Part shown: one piece after another, positions 35,369 to 42,419 of the stretch
Numbering within the stretch: position 1 is the first letter of the stretch
How the letters are laid out: every line of letters begins with the position of its first letter
Assembly: GCA_963768775.1 (NCBI GenBank)
Contig: CAVYIY010000003.1
Coordinates: 1-55,703 of the forward strand
Origin: FEN-33 sp963768775
GTDB lineage: Archaea; Thermoplasmatota; Thermoplasmata; Methanomassiliicoccales; UBA472
Direction: 5' to 3'
DNA length: 55,703 nucleotides
Notes under the pieces: generated by a model
Told to the model about the DNA's origin: nothing
Databases searched by the model: none
What the model saw: only the letters and a program-made list of their open reading frames with translations
Made by a program: the position numbers and the translations under genes

Positions 35369-35608
35369 ATGGCCAGAAAGAAGGAATCGGGGGAGGTGGT
35401 GTTGGCGGTCGCGGCCAACGCCCCTTCGCTGCTTTGGCGGCTGGGCATCTCCTACCTAAAGTACAAAAGGCAGGCGAAGAAGGCCGGCAAGGTCTTCTTC
35501 CGCTCATTGGTCTCCAACGGGATTCCGGAGAAGGAAGCGCGGGATCTTGCCGACGAGTACATGTCCGCTTTCAGCGTCAGGCAGCTGGTGCGCCAGTTCG
35601 TCTCATAA
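35369..35608 (+). CDS. Small conserved-looking protein, tandem copy 2
   Basis: Unrecognised protein of 79 residues, 9 bases after its upstream paralogue. It is basic (MARKKESGEV... LKYKRQAKKAGKVFF), while copy 1 has an acidic N-terminal half. The shared C-terminal helix-turn (SNGIPEKEARDLADEYMSAFSVRQLVRQF) matches GMTNEQAFELTREYMS in copy 1. The opposite charge of the N-terminal parts would suit a heteromeric pair, which is inference. Confidence 0.62.
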   Translation: MARKKESGEVVLAVAANAPSLLWRLGISYLKYKRQAKKAGKVFFRSLVSNGIPEKEARDLADEYMSAFSVRQLVRQFVS

Positions 35609-35669
35609 GTCGGAATGGAATGAAAAAAAGGTAGGTCGAGAGGGGAGACCCTCCCCTTTCAACATTTTC

Positions 35670-36585
35670 TCACTTATGGATCAGGTATTCCACGATGCCG
35701 AAGCCGACATCGTCGTCCAAGTTGAACTTGGACAGGCACTCGTGCATCACCGACAGCACCCTTTCATCCTTGCTGATGAACGGCAGTGCCACCTTGTGCT
35801 TCACCACCGCCTTGGCCCCGTGGACGTCGCCGTCCTTGTCGTGCAGCGCCATATAGACGGTGTTTGGCGATCCGTCCCGATTGTACTCGGTGACGATGTC
35901 CGCCCTTACTATTGGAACGTTCTTCCCGTCCAGGTAGATGAAGCCGGCATCGACCTCGCCCCGGTCCATGAACATCTTGGTCAGGTTGAAGGCGAAGCCC
36001 TCGTCGAACTGCGCCGTGATCCAGACCCACATCCGCGGCGCGTTCCAGTCGCGAACGCCCCAGGCGTGGTCCCTTTCGCCCATGGCGGTGACGTCATAGA
36101 TCTTGCCGCCCAGGGTGAGCTTCCCGGCGATCTTGCCGAACTGCTCCAGGTGCTCTGACACGACCGAAGAAGTGATCTTCTCCTTCTCCCCGCTGAAGCT
36201 CTCCCGGTAGTCGTAGATATCGTTCAGCGCATCGAAGGTGAGGTCGAAGGTCACTTTCTCCTTCTCCCCTTCCTTCGCCATCTTCGGCAGCTCGCCATCG
36301 AATTCCAGGCGCCATTTCTTGTCGTCCTCGAGCTTGGTGAACTTCAGACCGGCGATCTGCGAGGTCGTTGTTCTCCATTGCCGCTTGGTCCTTCGATCCG
36401 AAAACATTGCCATCTGGCATCATAAGGAAGCAGAACACGCTCTTCTCTTTCTTGTTTGGCTTCAGACCGATGCGCATGAATCCGCAGATGTCCTGTCCTC
36501 GGTCATAGAAGTTGAAATAGAAACTCTCGTTCCATTCCTCGTGGGTTCCAAATTCATGGATTATATCAGTGGAATCCAAGGTCAC
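35670..36585 (-). CDS. CrtC/AttH-like lipocalin-fold protein (DUF7064-like), one frameshift
   Basis: About 304 residues after joining two frames. The N-terminal frame (GTG 36585 to about 36370) reads TLDSTDIIHEFGTHEEWNESFYFNFYDRGQDICGFMRIG; the rest contains ITSSVVSEHLEQFGKIAGKLTLGGKIYDV and the diagnostic GERDHAWGVRDW. That HAWGVRDW motif is typical of the hydroxyneurosporene synthase (CrtC)/AttH-like lipocalin fold and DUF7064-type proteins. Removing one base near 36365 joins AAMEN to TTSQIAGLKF. The GTG start overlaps the stop of a short PEP-utilising-domain frame, with GAGGAG as ribosome-binding site. Catalytic role unknown. Confidence 0.72.
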
Positions 36586-36818
36586 ATCTCCTCTAGGTAT
36601 ATGATTCCATCATTACCGTCGGGGGTTACCTGTTGCTCTGTCTTTAAGATTTTGGTCGCTCCCTTGACCGCCGTCACCGCCGGAATGCCGTACGCCCTGG
36701 AGACGATCGCTCCATCGGACAATATGCCGCCGGTCCCGGTCTCGAGCCCTCCGATCTTGGAGAAGGATGCCGTCCAGGCGGGTCTTGTGCCCGAAATGAG
36801 CGTGGGTCGGGCAAATCT
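36582..36818 (-). pseudogene. Truncated PEP-utilising enzyme mobile domain, catalytic His replaced
   Basis: A 78-codon open frame with no usable start, bounded upstream by TAA at 36819-36821. It reads LISGTRPAWTASFSKIGGL, then TGTGGILSDGAIVSRAYGIPAV and DGNDGIIYLEEM. This is the swivelling phosphohistidine domain of PEP synthase/PEP-utilising enzymes, whose core is GGxLSHGAIVAREYGIPAV. The phosphorylated His is Asp here (SDG for SHG). The rest of the enzyme, which should lie upstream, is absent; the frame stops in the promoter of the divergent IMPase gene. Its stop overlaps the GTG of the lipocalin-like gene, so it is the remnant of a once longer upstream operon partner. Confidence 0.7.
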
Positions 36819-36841
36819 TTATGCCAGTCGCATCATACTCG

Positions 36842-37621
36842 ATGTCGATGAAAGAAGCACTGCATCTCATCGCTCGCAAGGTCAGGGAGGCGGAGCGCGC
36901 CATCCCCGATTCTACTGATAAAGGCGAAGAGGTCGGCATGGGCGCCGACGGCTCGCCTACCCTCATGGTCGACAAGGTGGCCGAGGACGTCATCCTCCAG
37001 TTCGTGAAGGAGCGCGACCTTCCCTTCAACGTGCTCTCGGAGGAAGCTGGCTTCATCGACCGCGGCAAGAAGAAGACCTTGGTCATCGATCCAATCGATG
37101 GCACTTACAATGCGGCGATGGGCGTGCCGTTCTACAGTGTGTCCCTGGCGGTGGCGACGCATTCGCTGCGCGACGTGGAGATGGCGCTGGTCCAGAACCT
37201 GGTTACCGGTGACGTCTACTACGCCGAGAAGGGCAAGGGCGCCTACCTCAACGAGAAAAGGATTAGGGTGCGCAAGTTCTCCGCCCCCAACTTGACGTTC
37301 TTGTGCTACATGGGCAAGTACTCGACCAGCGATACGCTGGAGCTGATGAGGAAGGCGCGGCGGGCGCGCTCCCTGGGATCCGCCTCGCTGGAAATGTGCC
37401 TGATCGCTGCGGGCCAGGCGGACGCCTACTACCTCAACTGCGAGGTGCGCGAGCGCGCCATCCGGGTGGTGGACATCGCCGCCTCGTCGCTCATCCTCTG
37501 GGAGGCTGGAGGGGAGATAGTGGACATGAACGATCATCCGCTGGACATGCGCCTCGACCTGGAGGAGCGGAGCAATTATCTAGCCTACGGCGATGACGCG
37601 GTGAGGGGGATGTTCTTCTGA
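36842..37621 (+). CDS. Inositol monophosphatase/fructose-1,6-bisphosphatase family protein
   Basis: Mg-dependent sugar phosphatase of the archaeal IMPase/FBPase (class IV) type, about 259 residues. Motifs: LSEEAGF (metal-binding Glu), DPIDGTYNAAMG (core metal site) and RVVDIAASSLILWEAGG near the C-terminus. ATG 36842 or 36848 suits a leaderless start about 25 bases below AAATCTTTAT (36813-36822). Such enzymes often act on both fructose-1,6-bisphosphate and inositol-1-phosphate. In this lineage a gluconeogenic or an inositol-lipid role is possible. It overlaps the following NAD kinase gene. Confidence 0.88.
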   Translation: MSMKEALHLIARKVREAERAIPDSTDKGEEVGMGADGSPTLMVDKVAEDVILQFVKERDLPFNVLSEEAGFIDRGKKKTLVIDPIDGTYNAAMGVPFYSVSLAVATHSLRDVEMALVQNLVTGDVYYAEKGKGAYLNEKRIRVRKFSAPNLTFLCYMGKYSTSDTLELMRKARRARSLGSASLEMCLIAAGQADAYYLNCEVRERAIRVVDIAASSLILWEAGGEIVDMNDHPLDMRLDLEERSNYLAYGDDAVRGMFF

Positions 37622-38427
37622 GATTCGGAATCACAGCCAATGTCGAGGTCCCTGATGGCCCTAGGCTGGCAAAGGAGGCCTTCACCGCCCTGAAGGGCCA
37701 GGACTACGTATTGGAGAATGAGATCGCTAAGGTCCTGGGCGAGAAGGGGCAAAAGATCGAGAGCATGGACGTCGACATCATGATCGCGGTCGGCGGCGAC
37801 GGGACCATATTGAGGGCGCTGCAGAAGAACCGCGCGCCGGTCCTGGGCATCAACGCTGGGGATCTGGGCTTCCTCACGGAGATCCCGCGCCAGGGGATAA
37901 AGGAAGGGATAAAGCGCGTGGTGAAGGGGGACTACATACTGGACGAGCGGGCGAAGCTGAGGACCACCATAAACGGCGAAAGGGCGCAGGACGCGACCAA
38001 CGAGACGGTAGTGCACACGGCGCATATCGCCAAGATACGTCACTTCAAGGTGTTCGTCGACGAGGAGCTGGCCTTGGAGGTCAAGGCGGACGGGATAATC
38101 ATCGCCACGCCGACCGGGTCCACCTGCTACGCCATGTCCGTCGGCGCCCCCATTCTCGACCCGAGGATCGACGGGCTGATCATAGCCCCGATGGCGCCCT
38201 TCAAGTTCTCCGGCCGGCCCACGGTCGTCCCGGCAAAGAGCGACATCAGGATCGAGCTGGTCCATTCCAAGCCGTGCGTCCTGGTGAGCGACGGACAGGA
38301 GGAGACGCTGCTGGAAGGGAGCGAGAGGCTGAACTTCACCGTCTCCGAGGAGAAGGCGCGCTTCGTCTCCTTCGGCCGCAGCTTCTACACCCGGGCGCGC
38401 ATGAAGCTGATGGACGGGATATGCTGA
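37618..38427 (+). CDS. nadK: NAD kinase
   Basis: Phosphorylates NAD(H) to NADP(H). The full-length frame starts right at the IMPase stop: RFGITANVEVPDGPRLAKEAF is a normal NAD kinase N-terminus, followed by IAVGGDGTILRAL (nucleotide site), INAGDLGFLTE, ATPTGSTCYAMSVGAPI and DGQEETLLE. No ATG, GTG or TTG precedes RFGIT in frame; the adjacent codon is CTG (37618), overlapping TGA. The first conventional start, TTG 37711, would remove the N-terminal strand. A CTG start or a single-base error is likely. Length is about 269 residues. It overlaps the JAMM gene at its 3' end. Confidence 0.88.
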   Translation: MRFGITANVEVPDGPRLAKEAFTALKGQDYVLENEIAKVLGEKGQKIESMDVDIMIAVGGDGTILRALQKNRAPVLGINAGDLGFLTEIPRQGIKEGIKRVVKGDYILDERAKLRTTINGERAQDATNETVVHTAHIAKIRHFKVFVDEELALEVKADGIIIATPTGSTCYAMSVGAPILDPRIDGLIIAPMAPFKFSGRPTVVPAKSDIRIELVHSKPCVLVSDGQEETLLEGSERLNFTVSEEKARFVSFGRSFYTRARMKLMDGIC

Positions 38428-38810
38428 GCCAGGGAAAGGTGGGGCTGCGCATCGACGCGGGCCTGATCGATGCCATCAACGAGGCAGCGGTGCAGACCTA
38501 TCCCAACGAGTTCGTCGCCGCCCTGAGAGCGGAAAAGGGCATAATCAACGAGCTGCTGATGCTCCCGGGGACGATATCGGGCGAGAGGTCGGGCACCCTG
38601 CAGCTGCACATGTTACCCATCGACTTCTCCGTCGTCGGTTCGGTGCATTCCCACCCCGGCCACAGCGCGCGCCCGTCCGCGGCGGACCTGGCATTCTTCT
38701 CGCATTTCGGTTCGGTGCATATCATCACCTGCCTGCCCTTCGACCGCACCAGCTGGAGGGTGTACAATCTGTACGGCGAGCGGATCGAGCTGCCGGTGGT
38801 CGAGGGCTAG
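38421..38810 (+). CDS. JAMM/MPN-domain metalloprotease-like protein
   Basis: Zinc-dependent isopeptidase-like protein of 129 residues. The JAMM motif is complete: VHSHPGHSARPSAADLAFF gives His-x-His-(x7)-Ser-x2-Asp, with an upstream Glu in YPNEFVAALRAEKG. Archaeal single-domain JAMM proteins can remove ubiquitin-like SAMP modifiers or release sulfur carriers; the exact substrate is unknown here. ATG 38421 overlaps the NAD kinase stop, so IMPase, NAD kinase and JAMM form one operon. Its 3' end overlaps the convergent nucleotidyltransferase by 4 bases. Confidence 0.87.
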   Translation: MLSQGKVGLRIDAGLIDAINEAAVQTYPNEFVAALRAEKGIINELLMLPGTISGERSGTLQLHMLPIDFSVVGSVHSHPGHSARPSAADLAFFSHFGSVHIITCLPFDRTSWRVYNLYGERIELPVVEG

Positions 38811-40033
38811 AGCACCCTGCTTCCCGGCCCGATGTTCCCTTTCGCCAGGGCGCCAGGACCGATGATGCTTCTCTCCCAGATGATCGTCCCGGCGTCGATC
38901 ATGGCATTGATGCCGGTCTTGACGTCGTCCCCCATGATCACGCCCAACTTCCGGCGTCCGGAGTCGATGAGCTCGCCCTTGAAGGAGACCCGCACGTTTT
39001 TGTCGTCGAAGCGCAGATTCGCCACCTTCGTTCCGGCGCCGAGATTGCACCGCTCCCCGATGACGCTGTCCCCCACGTAATTGAAATGGGGGATGTGCGT
39101 CCCGGCCATGATAATCGAGTTCTTCACCTCCACCGAGGCGCCGATGCGCACGTTCGGCCCGAAGCAGCATCCGGGGCGGACGTAGCAGTTCGGCCCGATG
39201 TCGCAGCCATGCGCGATGTAGACTGGGCCGGCGATGTAGCTTCCTGAGCGGATTTTCGCGCCCTTTTCCACCACCACCTCGCCCTTCATGACCACGTTCT
39301 CCTCCACCTCGCCCTCGCACCTGCCCACCAATCGAGACATGAAGATGTCGTTCGCCTTGAGCAGGTCCCAGGGCCTGCCCACGTCGATCCATTCCGTCAT
39401 CATGCGGTGGATCAGGACATCCTCTGACTTCGCCAGCGTGGTGATCGTATCGGTGATCTCGTACTCCCCCCGGATAGACTTCGGCGTGTTCCGTATCAGT
39501 CCGAAGACGTCCGGAGTGAAGACGAACAGGCCGGCGTTGATCAGGTCCGATGGCGGCCGCTTCGGCTTCTCGAGGATGCGGACCAGCTTGCCGTCCTTCT
39601 CCTCGATCACCCCGAATTGGCTCGGGTCCTCCACCGTCACCGCGGCCATGACCGTCCTGCCGGTCCGCTCGAACATCGACCGCATCGCTTTTATGTCAGT
39701 CTCGGAGATGACGACGTCGCCATTGACCACGAAGAAAGGTTCGTCCATCACCCCTTCCGCATGGCCGATGGCGTTGGCGGTGCCCAGGCGCTCCCGCTGC
39801 TCCAGATAGGTGATCTTGAGGCCGAGCTCCGAACCGTCGCCATAGTACTCCTTGATCCGGTTGGCCTTCCAGCCCACCAGCAGGGCGATCTCACTGACGT
39901 CTGCGGATTGGAGCGCATTGAAGACGTGGCTGAGGAACGGCTTGCCAGCAACCGGCAGCAACGGCTTGGGGATGTTCGACGTGAGCGGACGGAGCCGCGT
40001 GCCCTCTCCGGCGGCGAGCACCAGCGCTTTCAT
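38807..40033 (-). CDS. GlmU-like sugar-1-phosphate nucleotidyltransferase with beta-helix domain
   Basis: Bifunctional-type enzyme of 408 residues: an N-terminal nucleotidyltransferase (MKALVLAAGEGTRLRPLTSNIPKPLLPVAGKP, VVNGDVVIS, ILEKPKRPP) and a C-terminal left-handed beta-helix (IRSGSYIAGPVYIAHGCDIGPNCYVRPG through NIGPGSRVL). Archaeal enzymes of this design combine GlcN-1-P acetyltransferase and UDP-GlcNAc pyrophosphorylase activity; some act as glucose-1-P thymidylyltransferases. The start ATG at 40033 overlaps the phosphohexomutase stop by 4 bases. The pair would convert GlcN-6-P to UDP-GlcNAc, the substrate of NeuC. Confidence 0.88.
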   Translation of the reverse strand: MKALVLAAGEGTRLRPLTSNIPKPLLPVAGKPFLSHVFNALQSADVSEIALLVGWKANRIKEYYGDGSELGLKITYLEQRERLGTANAIGHAEGVMDEPFFVVNGDVVISETDIKAMRSMFERTGRTVMAAVTVEDPSQFGVIEEKDGKLVRILEKPKRPPSDLINAGLFVFTPDVFGLIRNTPKSIRGEYEITDTITTLAKSEDVLIHRMMTEWIDVGRPWDLLKANDIFMSRLVGRCEGEVEENVVMKGEVVVEKGAKIRSGSYIAGPVYIAHGCDIGPNCYVRPGCCFGPNVRIGASVEVKNSIIMAGTHIPHFNYVGDSVIGERCNLGAGTKVANLRFDDKNVRVSFKGELIDSGRRKLGVIMGDDVKTGINAMIDAGTIIWERSIIGPGALAKGNIGPGSRVL

Positions 40034-41340
40034 TGCAGGCAGCTCCTGACCACTTGTTCTGCCAGGTTGCTCAGCAGGTCCAGCGACTCCTGCGACCTCG
40101 CTTCCGCCGTCACCCTGATCTTCGGCTCCGTTCCGGAAAGTCTCACCAAGAACCATCCCTCCTTGAACTCAGCCCGATATCCATCTACGGTGATAAGGCG
40201 CTCGCAGTCGACTTCCCTCATCGACCGCTCCAGGCGCTGCCGCACCTCCCCGCGCTTCTCGTTCTTGAAGGATCGGGACATCCGCGAGACTGGATACTTG
40301 GGAATGGCATCGATCATCTCCGATAGCGGCCGCTCCTTGACCATCGAGGAGAGCAGCGCCGCCGCATATATGCCATCGGGGCAAAGGGTCTGGTCCGGGA
40401 ATATGAAGGTGCCCGATGGCTCGCCGCCGAAGTCGGCGCCGGTGCTCTTCAGCGCCTCGGCGACGTAGACATCCCCGACCCTGGTACGATGTACTTTCCC
40501 CTCGACCAGGTCGTCCAGGACCATCGACGCGTCCACGGGAGCGACGACGTTCTTGGCCTTCAGCGCCACCACGAAGAGGGCGAGCAATCGATCCCCGTCG
40601 ATGTAGCGCCCGTTCTCGTCCACCGCAACCATGCGGTCCCCGTCCCCGTCGTGGGCGATGCCCAACGCCGCCCCCTTTCGGCTGACCAGGCCTCGCAGAT
40701 CGCTCAGATGCTCCTCGGTCGGCTCGGGCGAGCGCCCGGGGAAGAATCCATCTGGCTGGGCATTGATGCTGGTCACCTTGCAGCCGAGCCTGCGCAATAG
40801 CAGCGGAGTGATGACCGAGGTCGCTCCGTTGGCGCAGTCGACCACCACGTCTGCCTCCGCGCTCCCGACCGCTGCGATGACCGCCCTCATGTGGTCCTCC
40901 AATGCAGTAGAGTAATAGGAGAGCGAGCCGACCCCCTGCCAATCGGGGCGGCGGATGGTGCCTGTGGAGATGATGTCCTCGACCCGGCGCATCTGGGGGG
41001 AATCGAAGGCGGAGCCGTCTGGATTCCACATTTTGACACCGTTGTACTCCGGGGGATTGTGGGAAGCCGTGACCATCAGGCCGCAGTCGAAGGCGGACGC
41101 GGCGCGAGCCAGCGTGGGCGTGGGCACCATGCCCGCCTCGGCTACCTTCGCGCCGCTGGCCATGGCCCCCGCCTCCAGCGCCCGGATCACCAGGTCCCCG
41201 CTGGTGCGCGGGTCCTGGGCCACTATGATATTGTCGGCGATGCTGCCGGCTGCGGCACCGATTTTCAGAGCGAGGTCGACGGTAAACTCTGATCCGAGCT
41301 TGCCGCGGATTCCGGAGGAGCCGAATAATGACATGTTCAT
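40030..41340 (-). CDS. Phosphohexomutase (phosphoglucosamine/phosphomannomutase type)
   Basis: Intact alpha-D-phosphohexomutase of 436 residues. It starts MNMSLFGSSGIRGKLGSEFT; the phosphoserine loop is MVTASHNPPEYNGVKMW, the metal loop IAHDGDGDRM, the sugar-specificity loop GGEPSGTFIFP and the phosphate loop VRLSGTEPKIRV. The GEPSG loop occurs in bifunctional PMM/PGM and archaeal phosphoglucosamine mutases, so substrate choice is open. The coupled GlmU-like gene favours GlcN-6-P. The indel-broken paralogue at 20.1 kb means two mutases are present. Confidence 0.9.
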   Translation of the reverse strand: MNMSLFGSSGIRGKLGSEFTVDLALKIGAAAGSIADNIIVAQDPRTSGDLVIRALEAGAMASGAKVAEAGMVPTPTLARAASAFDCGLMVTASHNPPEYNGVKMWNPDGSAFDSPQMRRVEDIISTGTIRRPDWQGVGSLSYYSTALEDHMRAVIAAVGSAEADVVVDCANGATSVITPLLLRRLGCKVTSINAQPDGFFPGRSPEPTEEHLSDLRGLVSRKGAALGIAHDGDGDRMVAVDENGRYIDGDRLLALFVVALKAKNVVAPVDASMVLDDLVEGKVHRTRVGDVYVAEALKSTGADFGGEPSGTFIFPDQTLCPDGIYAAALLSSMVKERPLSEMIDAIPKYPVSRMSRSFKNEKRGEVRQRLERSMREVDCERLITVDGYRAEFKEGWFLVRLSGTEPKIRVTAEARSQESLDLLSNLAEQVVRSCLQ

Positions 41341-41549
41341 ATCGATTTGGAGACCGCGGCTGCGCATGATAAACCTTTTTCCGGCATTCGCTCCGTCCGG
41401 AAGGCGTCGTCGATGCTGGCGCGGACGGGGTTTTTCCCAGTTAACGATGTTACTCTGGCTCGTAATCCAGAGCATGCCAGTAGCCCCGCGGAATGGGCGA
41501 AAGATATTAAAGGGATGAAATACTGGATGCCGGTAACTATCGGATAAAT

Positions 41550-41557
41550 TTTATATA
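41550..41557 (+). promoter_or_regulatory. Strong TATA box upstream of a small gene
   Basis: TTTATATA within AAATTTTATATATGG is the clearest TATA box of the window and predicts transcription from about 41580. The rest of the 41341-41606 spacer holds no gene I can support; it also contains the upstream region of the divergent phosphohexomutase. Confidence 0.6.
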
Positions 41558-41639
41558 TGGGTAAAATACATTACATACTGGTCATGACTGGACAAATGGC
41601 CAGCGCATGAGCCGATATAACACACAGGAGGGACATTCT

Positions 41640-41858
41640 TTGGTGATGGAGAAAATAAGCCTCGACAAGGCAAAGGATATCGCAAAGAAGAAGGGATTGA
41701 AGCCTGGCCGCGTTAAGGGAACGAATGGGGTGCAGTTCACAAAGGGCAACAACGCTCGCCTTGAGATCGTTTCCTGGGACGTGTTCGAGAAGACGCTCGG
41801 CGACAGGAAGCTGGCAGTCTTCGAGAGCGGCGGCTGGATGAAGATAATGAAGAAGTGA
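41640..41858 (+). CDS. Small basic protein of unknown function
   Basis: Unrecognised protein of about 70-72 residues, Lys-rich: EKISLDKAKDIAKKKGLKPG, then VQFTKGNNARLEIVSWDVFEKTL and the C-terminus VFESGGWMKIMKK. A near-perfect ribosome-binding site, AGGAGGG at 41626-41632, decides the start region: TTG 41640 (7 bases away), GTG 41643 or ATG 41646 rather than ATG 41607, which precedes it. With the strong TATA box upstream, high expression is expected. A compact alpha/beta fold is plausible. It is monocistronic and convergent with the LigD-type gene. Confidence 0.7.
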   Translation: MVMEKISLDKAKDIAKKKGLKPGRVKGTNGVQFTKGNNARLEIVSWDVFEKTLGDRKLAVFESGGWMKIMKK

Positions 41859-41915
41859 TTCTTCTTAACTCCCTAAAAATCAAACCCTTTCCTATCGTTT
41901 CTTATTCCTTCTTCT

Positions 41916-42368
41916 TCATAGCTTCATGATCAGCCAGTTCTTGCCGTTCTGCTCCTTGCCTTTGAAGCGGACGAGCGCGTAGGGTCCCTTGAGCCGCCGG
42001 CCCTGCAGCTCCACCACGATCTTGTCGCCGGTGCGCTCCTTCAGCAGGAACGAGCCGTCGTCCCAGATCTTGACCGTCCCGCCGCCGTACTCCCCCTTGG
42101 GGATGGTGCCCTCGAAGCTGGCATACTCCAGCGGATGGTCCTCCACCTGCACCGCCAGCCTCCTGATCTTCGGCTCCTCCGGCACGCCCTTCGGCACCGC
42201 CCAGCTCTTCAGAACGCCGTCGAGCGCCAAGCGGAAATCGAAGTGGAGATGGGTGGCATCATGCTCCTGGACCACGAATCGTTGCTCTTGGGAAGGCCGC
42301 TTCCCCTCTGGCTCCGGAGAGCGATTGAAGTCGCGCTTGGTCCGGTACTCCTCCAGTGGCATTGGCAT
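41916..42368 (-). CDS. Stand-alone LigD-type DNA 3'-phosphoesterase
   Basis: Single-domain version of the phosphoesterase module of bacterial DNA ligase D, 150 residues. The family's HDATHLHFDFRL motif with the metal-binding His and Asp residues, SWAVPKGVP, and HPLEYASFEGTIPKGEYGGGTVKIWD are all present. It trims 3'-phosphate or 3'-ribonucleoside ends so that breaks can be ligated. Ligase and polymerase modules are not next to it. ATG 42368; it lies 51 bases downstream of the ppx stop. Confidence 0.92.
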   Translation of the reverse strand: MPMPLEEYRTKRDFNRSPEPEGKRPSQEQRFVVQEHDATHLHFDFRLALDGVLKSWAVPKGVPEEPKIRRLAVQVEDHPLEYASFEGTIPKGEYGGGTVKIWDDGSFLLKERTGDKIVVELQGRRLKGPYALVRFKGKEQNGKNWLIMKL

Positions 42369-42419
42369 CGGGCATTCAACGTTCGCCCGATTAGATAACC
42401 CTATGGCACGAGATCGGCC

